59,057 bases of DNA, from contig CACYOC010000013.1 in assembly GCA_902775975.1 (NCBI GenBank), positions 1 to 59,057 of the forward strand, read 5' to 3'. Source of the stretch: an uncultured Bacteroidales bacterium. GTDB lineage: Bacteria > Bacteroidota > Bacteroidia > Bacteroidales > Bacteroidaceae. Numbering within the stretch: the stretch's first letter is position 1; each line of letters begins with the position of its first letter. The notes under the pieces were generated by a model. It searched no databases, had not been told where the DNA came from, and was given only the letters and a program-made list of their open reading frames with translations. Shown piece by piece: positions 34,144-41,954 of this stretch. Both the position numbers and the translations under genes were made by a program.

Positions 34144-36396
34144 TTATCTGATAAACAGCAGTTCGCGATACTTGGGCAGCGTCCAGAGACCGTCCTCGAC
34201 AATCATTTCCAACTTGTCAGTCTCATAGCGTATAGCCTCCATTTTCGGGCATACGGTGTCGTGATACTGGATGGCTCGCTGGTGGATGTCGGCAACACGG
34301 TTGGCTACGCGGCGGGCATCGGTCAGTTCCTCCACCAGCTGCTCAATCTTCTCCGTGCGCTCAGCCACCTCCTCGATGAGTTTAGTGTTACGGGCAGAGA
34401 GTTGGTTGGCTTTCTCCAAAGTGAAAATCTCCTTGATGCCCTGCACGTTCTTGATGAGTTTCGACTGATAGTGCGTAGCAACGGGAATGATGTGGTTCAT
34501 TGCCATATCGCCCAGCACACGGGCCTCAATCTGTACCGTCTTGACGTAGGTCTCCCACTTCACTTCGTTGCGGGCCTCCAGTTCTTTACGGTTCATCACC
34601 CTTGTCGATTCGAACATCTTGACGGAAGACTCGTCAAGATACCGCTCGAAGATGATGGGGCACGACTTCTCTACGTCCAAACCGCGACGTGCAGCCTCCT
34701 TGACCCACTCCTCGCTGTAGCCGTTGCCGTCGAAGCGCACGGGCTTGCAGGTCTTGATGTCGTCGCGCAGCACGTCGAGGATGGCGTGGAACTTGGCGGT
34801 ATGTCCCGAATTCTTGTCAAAGGCAGGATTCTTGGAGTACTCAGCAATCTTCTCATCTACACGACGCTTGAACGACTCCAAGGCTTCAGCCATAGCAGCG
34901 TTGAGCGATATCATGGCCGAGGCGCAGTTGACGCTGCTGCCAGGGGCACGAAACTCGAAGCGGTTACCCGTAAAGGCAAAGGGCGACGTGCGGTTGCGGT
35001 CGGTATTGTCGATGATGAGGTCGGGAATCTGCGGTATGTCAATGGCCATACCCTTCTTGCCCTTCAGCGTCAGCAGTTCGCTGGCGTCTGACTCTTCTAT
35101 GTGGTCGAGCAGTTCCGTCAGCTGGGTGCCGAGGAACGACGAGATGATGGCCGGCGGTGCCTCGTTGCCACCCAGGCGATGGGCGTTCGTGGCACTCATA
35201 ATCGAAGCCTTCAACAGTCCGTTATGGCGATAGACGGCCATGAGCGTCTCGACGATAAACGTTACGAAGCGCAGCGTCTCGTTGGCAGTGGCTTGCGGCT
35301 GGGCGGCATCTGTCTTGCCTGGAGCGTGCAGCAACACGCCGTTGTCGGCTGACAGGCTCCAGTTCTGGTGCTTACCCGAACCGTTGATGCCGTCGAAGGG
35401 TTTCTCGTGCAGCAAGACGCGGAAGCCGTGGTTGCGCGCCACCTTCTTCATGAGCGACATCAGGAGCATGTTATGATCGACAGCCAAGTTGCACTCCTCG
35501 AATATGGGCGCCAACTCAAACTGGTTGGGGGCCACCTCGTTATGGCGTGTCTTGACGGGTATGGCAAGTTCTAAGGCTTGTATTTCAAGGTCTTTCATGA
35601 AAGCCTGCACACGGTCGGGAATAGTGCCGAAGTAGTGGTCGTCCATCTGCTGGTTCTTGGCACTCTCGTGACCCATCAGCGTGCGCCCCGTCATCAGCAG
35701 GTCGGGACGGGCGGAGTAGAGACCTTCATCGACGAGGAAGTATTCCTGCTCCCAACCCAGATTCACCTGAACCTTCGTCACGTCGTCGTAGAAGTAGCGA
35801 CACACCTCGGTAGCCGCCTTATCGACGGCATGCAGCGAGCGCAGTAAGGGAGCCTTGTAGTCGAGGGCTTCGCCAGTATAGGCAATGAAGATGGTGGGAA
35901 TACACAGCGTGTCGTCGATGATGAACACCGGACTCGTGGGGTCCCAAGCCGAGTAGCCGCGTGCCTCGAAAGTGTTGCGGATGCCACCGTTGGGGAAGCT
36001 GGAAGCGTCAGGCTCCTGCTGTACGAGCAGCTTGCCGTCAAACTTCTCTATCATGCCGCCCTTGCCGTCGTGCTCCACGAAGGCGTCGTGCTTCTCGGCA
36101 GTACCCTCCGTCAGCGGCTGGAACCAGTGCGTATAGTGAGTGACACCCATCTCCAGCGCCCATTGCTTCATGCCTTCTGCCACAGCATCGGCTATCGAGC
36201 GGTCCAGACTGGCACCGTTGTCCATCACGTCAATCATCTTCTTGAAGACGTTCTTCGGAAGGTACTTCTGCATCTTCTGGCGGTTGAACACATACTTGCC
36301 AAAATATGCCGACGGACGTTCCGCAGGCACCTTTACATCAACGGCACGTTTCTTGAAAGCCTCTTCTACAACTTGGAATCTTAAATTGTTTGCCAT
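34144..36396 (-). CDS. glnN: Glutamine synthetase type III
   Basis: A 750-residue GSIII enzyme making glutamine from glutamate, ammonia and ATP. The long N-terminal region (AYFGKYVFNRQKMQKYLP) precedes the catalytic core with GWEQEYFLVDE, ARHNEVAPNQFELAPIFEE-like ammonia/glutamate sites (read here as KTRHNEVAPNQFE) and NGSGKHQNWSLS. The length and the late helical tail are typical of GSIII rather than GSI or GSII. A TAATTTTG box (36436-36429) lies about 33 nt before the start. It is a main ammonia-assimilation enzyme in Bacteroidota. Confidence 0.97.
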   Translation of the reverse strand: MANNLRFQVVEEAFKKRAVDVKVPAERPSAYFGKYVFNRQKMQKYLPKNVFKKMIDVMDNGASLDRSIADAVAEGMKQWALEMGVTHYTHWFQPLTEGTAEKHDAFVEHDGKGGMIEKFDGKLLVQQEPDASSFPNGGIRNTFEARGYSAWDPTSPVFIIDDTLCIPTIFIAYTGEALDYKAPLLRSLHAVDKAATEVCRYFYDDVTKVQVNLGWEQEYFLVDEGLYSARPDLLMTGRTLMGHESAKNQQMDDHYFGTIPDRVQAFMKDLEIQALELAIPVKTRHNEVAPNQFELAPIFEECNLAVDHNMLLMSLMKKVARNHGFRVLLHEKPFDGINGSGKHQNWSLSADNGVLLHAPGKTDAAQPQATANETLRFVTFIVETLMAVYRHNGLLKASIMSATNAHRLGGNEAPPAIISSFLGTQLTELLDHIEESDASELLTLKGKKGMAIDIPQIPDLIIDNTDRNRTSPFAFTGNRFEFRAPGSSVNCASAMISLNAAMAEALESFKRRVDEKIAEYSKNPAFDKNSGHTAKFHAILDVLRDDIKTCKPVRFDGNGYSEEWVKEAARRGLDVEKSCPIIFERYLDESSVKMFESTRVMNRKELEARNEVKWETYVKTVQIEARVLGDMAMNHIIPVATHYQSKLIKNVQGIKEIFTLEKANQLSARNTKLIEEVAERTEKIEQLVEELTDARRVANRVADIHQRAIQYHDTVCPKMEAIRYETDKLEMIVEDGLWTLPKYRELLFIR

Positions 36397-36589
36397 CTTT
36401 TTTATTCAGTTTTGTGCTTAATTGGCTGCAAAATTACGAGAAATTTCGTAAACCGCAAAGCTTTTCCACGTTTTTTCGCCTTTTTACCCAACCTCCTTGA
36501 CCCAGTGCAAAGAGAAACCAATAATAACAAAATTACACCTTTCTGCGAATTTTATTATCCTTTTATTGCTGATTCTCCAAAAAGTTTCG

Positions 36590-36663
36590 TAATTTTGAAG
36601 CCGAAATTACTAACCAATATGGAACAAATCGCTCAATCAAACTGGTCACAAAGCCAGAATTAG
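36590..36663 (+). other. Promoter box followed by a 14-codon ORF
   Basis: TAATTTTG (36590-36597) is followed at 36619 by an ATG opening a 14-residue frame (MEQIAQSNWSQSQN) that stops at 36663, 29 bp before the PrsW gene. It could be a leader peptide for that gene, or chance. The rest of the 296-bp glnN-prsW interval holds only the glnN promoter and AT-rich sequence. Confidence 0.3.
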
Positions 36664-36692
36664 AAATTATTTATAGAAACGGAGAAACAATA

Positions 36693-37421
36693 ATGCCCAT
36701 GGATACATTGATTATGTTTGCTGCAGCACTTCTGCCAGTTATATTCCTTTTAATATATATATGTAGGCAAGACCCACAGCCAGAACCCATAAGCTGGTTG
36801 GTAAAGGCGGTTATGTATGGCGTGGGAATTTGCATTCCTGTCGCTATGTTGGAAATGGCGATAGAGCAAGCGATGCTTGGAGGCAGTCCGACGGATCTTT
36901 TTGACACCACTATACAAGCTTTCTTTGTGGCGGCTCTTCCCGAAGAGAGCTTCAAACTGTTGGCCCTATGGCTTCTCTTGCGGAAGAATCCCTATTTCGA
37001 TGAGCATTTCGACGGTATTGTCTATGCCGTCTGCGTGGGACTTGGTTTTGCAGCAGTAGAGAATGTGTTCTTTGTCGTTGGGGAAGAAGGAAACTGGATG
37101 GGGGTAGCCGTGAGCCGTGCGTTGTTAGCCGTTCCGGGGCACTATGCCTTCGCCGTACTGATGGGGTACTATTATTCCGTCTATCGCTTTGTAGATCACT
37201 CTTCGCGTACCGCCGCATGTGTCCTGCTCGTTCCCGTTGTGGCTCACGGCGTCTATGATGCCCTTGCTCTCAGCGGTACTGTCAATCCCTATGTCGGTGG
37301 AATCGGTACCATCGTCCTCATCTATTTCTGCGTCAAGATGCACAAGTTTGCAAAGACCAAGATAGTAGAACATATTGCCAGGGACCAAGGTGATAATAGC
37401 ATTGACAGATTAGAGATATGA
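36693..37421 (+). CDS. PrsW family intramembrane metalloprotease
   Basis: A 242-residue polytopic membrane protein with about seven predicted helices. The PrsW/CPBP-type motifs are in place: AALPEESFK (EExxK), GFAAVENVFF (second glutamate), VPGHYAFAVLMG (His) and VVAHGVYDALAL (second His). PrsW proteases cut membrane proteins such as anti-sigma factors. The ATG at 36693 is used; ATG 36699 is an alternative. It overlaps the next gene by 4 bp (ATGA). The substrate is unknown; the ECF sigma cluster at 31399-32978 is one candidate target, which is speculation. Confidence 0.9.
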   Translation: MPMDTLIMFAAALLPVIFLLIYICRQDPQPEPISWLVKAVMYGVGICIPVAMLEMAIEQAMLGGSPTDLFDTTIQAFFVAALPEESFKLLALWLLLRKNPYFDEHFDGIVYAVCVGLGFAAVENVFFVVGEEGNWMGVAVSRALLAVPGHYAFAVLMGYYYSVYRFVDHSSRTAACVLLVPVVAHGVYDALALSGTVNPYVGGIGTIVLIYFCVKMHKFAKTKIVEHIARDQGDNSIDRLEI

Positions 37422-37909
37422 AAAGAGGAAAGAAGACGAGATGCAGAGTGACGCAATCTCCAGGCAATTTGCTGGAGGTGAGGCGGGGACGGCGTACGAG
37501 TAGGCTGGACGCAAAGTTAGGAAAGAAAGCGCAGGGTGACCCTTTGAGGATGTTGCTGGCGAAGATGATTCGTGGGCTGAGGGGGCAAGCGATTAGGAAG
37601 GTGCCACAGCATGGAAAGTTCGACGTGGTGTATGAACGAGAGGAGGTTAAAGATCTGCACATCGGATTGTCACACCTGATACTGAAGGTGACTTGCGTGG
37701 GTGTTAAGGGTAGCGAGGATAAACGCTATCTGGAGTTAGGTGCCGTGAACTATCCCAGTCCTTATGGGGCAGAATCTACGATGGGATATGGCACCACACA
37801 AGAGATTATAGCACGTCTGCAGGATGACAGTTTGTTAGGCGACTTGGCGAGAAAGACGCACGATTTGGCAGAAGATATCTTGTATGAGGAAAGGCATCCA
37901 TGGGGATGA
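37418..37909 (+). CDS. Conserved-looking protein of unknown function
   Basis: A 163-residue protein translationally coupled to prsW (4-bp overlap). The first 60 residues are extremely basic (RGKKTRCRVTQSPGN; RRGRRTSRLDAKLGKK) and purine-rich at the DNA level, unlike the balanced C-terminal part (DVVYEREEVKDLHIG; YLELGAVNYPSPYGAEST). The two parts may have different origins, and the 5' part might be a repeat-derived extension. No signal peptide or membrane helix. Function unknown. Confidence 0.65.
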   Translation: MKRGKKTRCRVTQSPGNLLEVRRGRRTSRLDAKLGKKAQGDPLRMLLAKMIRGLRGQAIRKVPQHGKFDVVYEREEVKDLHIGLSHLILKVTCVGVKGSEDKRYLELGAVNYPSPYGAESTMGYGTTQEIIARLQDDSLLGDLARKTHDLAEDILYEERHPWG

Positions 37910-37960
37910 AACCCTATGGATGGAATATGAAAGGAGTGATAACAAAAAGTTGATGGCTTT

Positions 37961-38824
37961 TTAGTCGATGAAGCGCTTGGTGAGTGCGTGGTAGGCCTCT
38001 ATCCTGCGGTCGCGGAGGAACGGCCACCAGCGGCGCACTTGTTCGGAGCGTTGCATATCTACCTCCACGACGGCTTCAGTTTCTTGGTCGGTGGGAGCCT
38101 CAAAGAGCAATTCGCCCTGTGGTCCTGCGACAAAGGAGGTGCCCCAGAAAGGCACTCCGTCCTCATCGCCAACACGGTTGACGGTTACAACGGGCAGTCC
38201 GTTGGCTACGGCGTGACCGCGTTGTACGGTTTGCCAAGCCATGCGCTGGCGCTGCTGTTCCTCGGGTGTGTCGTTAGGGTCGTAACCGATGGCTGTGGGA
38301 TAGATGATCAGTTCGGCTCCTGCCAATGCCATCAGGCGGGCTGCTTCAGGATACCACTGGTCCCAACAAACGAGTACACCCAGTCGGCCTACGCTGGTGT
38401 CGATGGGTTCAAAGCCCAGGTCACCGGGGGTGAAGTAGAACTTCTCGTAGTAGCCCGGGTCGTCGGGAATGTGCATCTTGCGGTATTTGCCCGCTATCGT
38501 GCCGTCTTTCTCCAATACGACGGCGGTGTTGTGATACAGTCCTGTAGCACGACGCTCGAACAGGGAAGTCACGATAACCACCTTCAACTCCTTCGCCAGT
38601 GCACCGTAGAACTCCGTCGAGGGGCCGGGAATGGGTTCTGCCTGGTCGAAGGTATCCACGTTTTCCTCCTGACAGAAATACAGGCCGTTGTGCAACTCCT
38701 GCAGTACAACGAGTTCAGCGCCAGCTTGGGCTACTTTCCTGATTTTCTCAGCCAACCTCTGCTTGTTGTCCTCGCGGTCGGCACTATTATGCTGTTGTAT
38801 GATTCCTATCTTCATCGTTTCCAT
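37961..38824 (-). CDS. aguB: N-carbamoylputrescine amidase
   Basis: A 287-residue carbon-nitrogen hydrolase (nitrilase superfamily). The catalytic triad regions are visible: VVLQELHNGLYFC (Glu), KYRKMHIPDDPGYYEKFYFTPGD (Lys) and VLVCWDQWYPEAARLMALAGAE (Cys). It converts N-carbamoylputrescine to putrescine, CO2 and ammonia. It works after agmatine deiminase, encoded on the same strand at 39860-40909. METMKIGIIQQ is kept as the start. Its -7 box belongs to a dispersed repeat (38838-38942) also found upstream of another gene. Confidence 0.94.
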   Translation of the reverse strand: METMKIGIIQQHNSADREDNKQRLAEKIRKVAQAGAELVVLQELHNGLYFCQEENVDTFDQAEPIPGPSTEFYGALAKELKVVIVTSLFERRATGLYHNTAVVLEKDGTIAGKYRKMHIPDDPGYYEKFYFTPGDLGFEPIDTSVGRLGVLVCWDQWYPEAARLMALAGAELIIYPTAIGYDPNDTPEEQQRQRMAWQTVQRGHAVANGLPVVTVNRVGDEDGVPFWGTSFVAGPQGELLFEAPTDQETEAVVEVDMQRSEQVRRWWPFLRDRRIEAYHALTKRFID

Positions 38825-38837
38825 GCTTATGACGGTG

Positions 38838-38942
38838 CAAAGGTACGAATAAGCGAGTAGAAAACCAAATCATTTTTGAGTTTTCTAGAGCGAGAGAAGG
38901 TTTAGTTCGACTTTAGTCAACTTTTCGACGAAGTCAAAGGTA
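38838..38942 (-). repeat. Dispersed promoter-bearing repeat, copy 1
   Basis: On the minus strand the element begins TACCTTTGACTTCGTCGAAA and ends CTCGCTTATTCG followed by TACCTTTG, the latter being the aguB promoter box. It contains AGAAAACTCAAAAA. The same order of blocks occurs at 40961-41068 on the plus strand. This copy has an extra segment of about 22 nt between the GAAA and CTCTCGCTC blocks. Confidence 0.85.
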
Positions 38943-38948
38943 GCTCCT

Positions 38949-39818
38949 CTACTTGACATATAGCAGATTGTTGTCGTAGTCAAGTATCATCTCTACTTCT
39001 TTTAGGAATTTGAAGCCGATGGCACCCGTATAGTCATAGAAACGCATACGAGGCAAGATGACAAGAGGCGCACCTTTCATCATCACTTCCTTGCCCAATA
39101 TCTCTGCAGATAGCATCCGTATGTATTGGATGGTTTTCCCATGCATGATTTTCTCTTCAGGCTCTATGCCTTTCATCTTCAAAAACTCGCTGACACGCTC
39201 GTTCTTTCCACAAAGGAAAAAGTAGTTGGCATTACCTGTGTCAATGACAAATCGGCCACCTAACTGACCATTCCCGTCGTTTTGGGTATATAGTCTCAAA
39301 GGTGCATCTGTGCTGACAAAGCCACGCTCGTCAACCGTCATGATAGCTTCTTTGAATCCTTTTCCTATCTCCTTCCTGCCATACTCTACATACCCTTTAG
39401 CTATATTGAGTGTAAGCATACGACTGCCGTCCTGGGCAATATAGTCGCTACCTAAAATTATGTCAATATCGCTAACACCTTTTCTCCTCTTTAGATTTCC
39501 TACATAGACAGGACGGGAGTTGCGAAGTCCATTGACATTGATGGTGTCGTCCATAAGGGGATAGCAATAGCTGGTACTGGAGAAGGTGTGATATCTGAGG
39601 CGTTTCCCTTCTTGGTTTATTTTGAAACCGGAATTCACGGCAAATGTGCTGTCTATGATGGTTATTGGGCAGCCTGTGTCCATAAAAGCTTTTGCTGCCA
39701 CACTATCATTAATCATCACATCGGCAATCATGTGATTGCCGATTGTTTTAAAGTTGATGCGCTGGGCATAAGCAAACTGCATCCAAAACAATAAGGTAAG
39801 GAAACAAAGTACTTTCAT
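38949..39818 (-). CDS. Exported retropepsin-like aspartyl protease
   Basis: A 289-residue protein with a signal peptide (MKVLCFLTLLFWMQFAYAQ). Two Asp-Thr-Gly motifs are visible: FMDTGCP near residue 46 and FVIDTGNANYFF near residue 191, each within a beta-rich half, as in a two-lobed single-chain aspartyl protease. Hydrophobic-Gly triplets after each motif (IILGSDY; AIGFKFL) support the fold. It lies between aguB and aguA on the same strand but has no evident link to polyamine synthesis. Confidence 0.78.
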   Translation of the reverse strand: MKVLCFLTLLFWMQFAYAQRINFKTIGNHMIADVMINDSVAAKAFMDTGCPITIIDSTFAVNSGFKINQEGKRLRYHTFSSTSYCYPLMDDTINVNGLRNSRPVYVGNLKRRKGVSDIDIILGSDYIAQDGSRMLTLNIAKGYVEYGRKEIGKGFKEAIMTVDERGFVSTDAPLRLYTQNDGNGQLGGRFVIDTGNANYFFLCGKNERVSEFLKMKGIEPEEKIMHGKTIQYIRMLSAEILGKEVMMKGAPLVILPRMRFYDYTGAIGFKFLKEVEMILDYDNNLLYVK

Positions 39819-39859
39819 TGGTGATTTTTAGATATTAATTAATCATATAATATTTTCCG

Positions 39860-40909
39860 TTAATAATACTGCATGGTGCAGCAATGGAGAGAGCCGTGCT
39901 GACGGATGACGGCGCGACAGTCGATGCCTACGATTTCGCGGTCGGGGAAAGCTTCGCCGATGATGCGCAGAGCCTCTGTGTCGAGGTCGGGTTGGGCATA
40001 GGTGGGAACGAGGACAGCACCGTTGATGACCAGATAGTTGGCATAGGTGGCAGGCAGTCGATTGATGGCTGATGGCTGATGGCTGATGGCTGTCGTATCG
40101 TAGATGGGTCTCGGTAATGGTAGTTTTAACAACCTATACGGTTTTCCTTCCATCGTCCGTAGCGCCTGCAGTTCTTCCTCCATTAAGGCAAGGTCAGGAT
40201 GGTCAGCGTCGCCCCCTGTATATAATAAGGTATCGTGGGGGCATACGCGTACTAAAGTATCGATATGTCCGTCGGTATCGTCGCCGATGAGGCTACCGTG
40301 CTGTAGCCATACAATGCGCTCGGCACCGAGCCACTCCTTCAGTCTCTCTTCTATTTGCTGCTTGGTCAGCGGCTGGTTGCGATGTGGCGCCATCAGACAG
40401 CATTCCGTTGTGAAGATGGTACCCTTGCCATCGCTCTCTATCGAACCGCCCTCGAGCACGAAGTCCAGATGGTCTTCGTACGTGCCCTTCACCAAGCCTT
40501 CCTCGTAGAGGTGGCGGTTAATCTGGTTGTCAAGCGTCGCCTCGAACTTCTCGCCCCAGCCGTTGAAGCAGAAGTCGAGCAATATGATGTCTGATGTCTG
40601 ATGGCAGACATCTTCCTTATTCCATCTTCCTTCTTCCGTCACCGTGATGAATCCGTGGTCGCGAGCCCAAGTGTCATTGGTATTTAAAGGTAAGAGGTGA
40701 GAGGTGAGAGGTGAGAGGTGAGGCAACACGCTCTTTGGAGCAACAATCAGCAACCCCTCGCGCTTACTGATTTCACGTGCCATCTCCTCATAGACAGCAG
40801 TAATCTCAGGCAGTATGTCTGCCCAGTCGGTGTCTTTGTGAGGCCACGTCAACTGAACACAACTTTGGTGCTCCCATTCGGCGGGCATGCGTCGTTTGTT
40901 CGTTTTCAT
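39860..40909 (-). CDS. aguA: Agmatine deiminase
   Basis: About 349 residues of the Porphyromonas-type peptidylarginine/agmatine deiminase family. Landmarks are RMPAEWEHQSCVQLTWPHKDTDW, NDTWARDHGFI, LEGGSIESDGKGTI, HGSLIGDDTDGHIDT and the C-terminal catalytic Cys in QHGSLHCCTMQ. It converts agmatine to N-carbamoylputrescine, the aguB substrate. The start is ATG 40909 because the promoter box TACCTTTG lies at 40914-40921, ruling out ATG 40924. Three short in-frame nucleotide-repeat inserts occur in loop positions. Confidence 0.95.
   Translation of the reverse strand: MKTNKRRMPAEWEHQSCVQLTWPHKDTDWADILPEITAVYEEMAREISKREGLLIVAPKSVLPHLSPLTSHLLPLNTNDTWARDHGFITVTEEGRWNKEDVCHQTSDIILLDFCFNGWGEKFEATLDNQINRHLYEEGLVKGTYEDHLDFVLEGGSIESDGKGTIFTTECCLMAPHRNQPLTKQQIEERLKEWLGAERIVWLQHGSLIGDDTDGHIDTLVRVCPHDTLLYTGGDADHPDLALMEEELQALRTMEGKPYRLLKLPLPRPIYDTTAISHQPSAINRLPATYANYLVINGAVLVPTYAQPDLDTEALRIIGEAFPDREIVGIDCRAVIRQHGSLHCCTMQYY
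40063..40090. repeat. In-frame heptad repeat 1 within aguA
   Basis: Four perfect copies of TGATGGC encode the segment around residues 274-283 (AISHQPSAI), just before the conserved NRLPATYANYL. Confidence 0.92.
40585..40605. repeat. In-frame heptad repeat 2 within aguA
   Basis: Three 7-bp units (TGATGTC twice, then TGATGGC) encode residues about 102-109, immediately before the conserved LLDFCFNGWGEKF. The array is flanked by GATGTC and GACATC, giving a small inverted repeat. Confidence 0.88.
40694..40721. repeat. In-frame heptad repeat 3 within aguA
   Basis: Four perfect copies of GAGGTGA encode a Leu/Ser/Pro/His segment (residues about 63-72), shortly before the conserved NTNDTWARDHGF motif. 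Confidence 0.92.
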
Positions 40910-40913
40910 GCTG

Positions 40914-40921
40914 CAAAGGTA
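40914..40921 (-). promoter_or_regulatory. -7 box for aguA with almost no leader
   Basis: TACCTTTG on the minus strand ends only 4 nt before the aguA ATG. Transcription would start at or next to the start codon, giving a leaderless or near-leaderless mRNA. Confidence 0.6.
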
Positions 40922-40927
40922 CAAAAA

Positions 40928-40955
40928 AGTTTATAGTTTATAGTTTAAAGTTTAT
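40928..40955. repeat. AGTTTAT-type heptad array
   Basis: Four 7-bp units (AGTTTAT three times and AGTTTAA once) sit between the aguA promoter and the promoter-bearing repeat, in the aguA/ABC ATPase divergent interval. Confidence 0.9.
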
Positions 40956-40960
40956 AGTTT

Positions 40961-41068
40961 TTTTGGTTTTCTTCTCGCTTATTCGTACCTTTGACTTCAT
41001 CGAAAGCACTCTCGCTCGAGAAAACTCAAAAAATATTTTGGTTTTCTTCTCGCTTATTCGTACCTTTG
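40961..41068 (+). repeat. Dispersed promoter-bearing repeat, copy 2, with internal duplication
   Basis: A 33-bp sequence ending TATTCG followed by TACCTTTG is present twice, at 40961-40993 and 41036-41068, as identical direct repeats. They flank ACTTCATCGAAA, CTCTCGCTC and AGAAAACTCAAAAA blocks. The second TACCTTTG (41061-41068) is 9 nt before the ABC ATPase start codon. The element matches the one upstream of aguB (38838-38942). Confidence 0.88.
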
Positions 41069-41077
41069 CATCCGATT

Positions 41078-41542
41078 ATGATGATAGAACTGCATAATGT
41101 GACGATTGGTGAGCGGATACGCAACGTGTCTGCCACCGTGGAAAACGGTCAGCTGTTGTGCCTTACGGGAGCGGCTGGCACGGGGAAGACCACGTTGGTA
41201 CGTGCTATCATGGGTTTCATCCCTATCGACGGAGGGCACATCAGTATTGACGGTGAACTGCTGACGCCCCATTCGGCACCTTATTTCCGCAGACAGACGG
41301 CCTATGTGCCGCAGCACTTGTCGCTTCCCGAAGGCTATACCGACATTAGCACCGACTATATCTCGTTGCTCACCAGGGCTGTTCACTCAGAAAAGCCACT
41401 GCTGATCATCGATGAGCCTCAAGAGCCGTTAGATGAATATGAGACGGAAAAGGTGGACAGCTTGCTCGAAGAGGCTGTCAACAATGGAAAAACGGTGTTT
41501 GCCGTGAACGATCACCTCTCAGAAAACCGCATTAGCTTATGA
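41078..41542 (+). CDS. Truncated-type ABC ATPase lacking the signature motif
   Basis: A 154-residue ABC-fold protein. It has Walker A GAAGTGKTT (31-39), a Q-loop at Gln79 in AYVPQHLSLPEG, Walker B LLIIDE (108-113), a D-loop-like QEPLDE and an H-loop His146 in FAVNDH. About 50 residues of the helical domain, including the LSGGQ signature, are absent between the Q-loop and Walker B. The reading frame is otherwise clean. It overlaps the following two-helix membrane protein gene by 4 bp, which may be its membrane partner. Upstream ATGs fall inside the promoter repeat. Confidence 0.82.
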   Translation: MMIELHNVTIGERIRNVSATVENGQLLCLTGAAGTGKTTLVRAIMGFIPIDGGHISIDGELLTPHSAPYFRRQTAYVPQHLSLPEGYTDISTDYISLLTRAVHSEKPLLIIDEPQEPLDEYETEKVDSLLEEAVNNGKTVFAVNDHLSENRISL

Positions 41543-41808
41543 TGACTGCATATCTTGTACTACTGTTGGCCGTTGTGGCTTGGAAGGGCTATCTGGCATG
41601 TCGGCGTGGTATGAAAACCTACCATAACGACCGCTTGATGCACGACTCCCTGCGTGAATATCTGCTGGGCAACGGTGCTACGACGTGGCAGTCGCTATGG
41701 CCTTTTTATCGTCACGCATTGCAAAGGGCGTTCTTGCCCCTGCTGTCGATGTGGCGCTTGTGGCTGTTGCTGTTGTTGCTGGGCGTTCTTGTCGTGTGGC
41801 TGACATAA
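41539..41808 (+). CDS. Small membrane protein, partner of the short ABC ATPase
   Basis: An 89-residue protein with an N-terminal membrane helix (MTAYLVLLLAVVAW), a charged middle segment and a strongly hydrophobic C-terminus (MWRLWLLLLLLGVLVVWL). It overlaps the ATPase gene by 4 bp (ATGA), so the two are translationally coupled. It is too small to be a conventional ABC permease. Function unknown. Confidence 0.75.
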   Translation: MMTAYLVLLLAVVAWKGYLACRRGMKTYHNDRLMHDSLREYLLGNGATTWQSLWPFYRHALQRAFLPLLSMWRLWLLLLLLGVLVVWLT

Positions 41809-41880
41809 GAAGGTAAAAGGCTCGGAATTGATATGTCATAAAAATGAAGCGTTTTTCTTGAAAAAAAATAGTGGCAATTC

Positions 41881-41910
41881 TTTGTGGTTGCCATTTTTTT
41901 TGTATCTTTG
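41881..41910 (+). promoter_or_regulatory. Promoter of the purF-like gene
   Basis: TTTG (41881-41884), an 18-nt spacer and TATCTTTG (41903-41910), with a leader of about 40 nt before the start codon. Confidence 0.65.
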
Positions 41911-41954
41911 TGGGCGATTAAGGTATTATCTACACACAAAAGGTAAAGATTTTT

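Noticed and set aside
37333-37662. 109-residue minus-strand ORF opposite the gene after prsW
   Set aside because: It is antisense to a translationally coupled gene. I kept only the note that the overlapping N-terminus is oddly basic.
40910-40924. Upstream ATG for aguA
   Set aside because: It overlaps or precedes the TACCTTTG promoter box; the conserved protein start is MKTNKRRMPAEWE at 40909.
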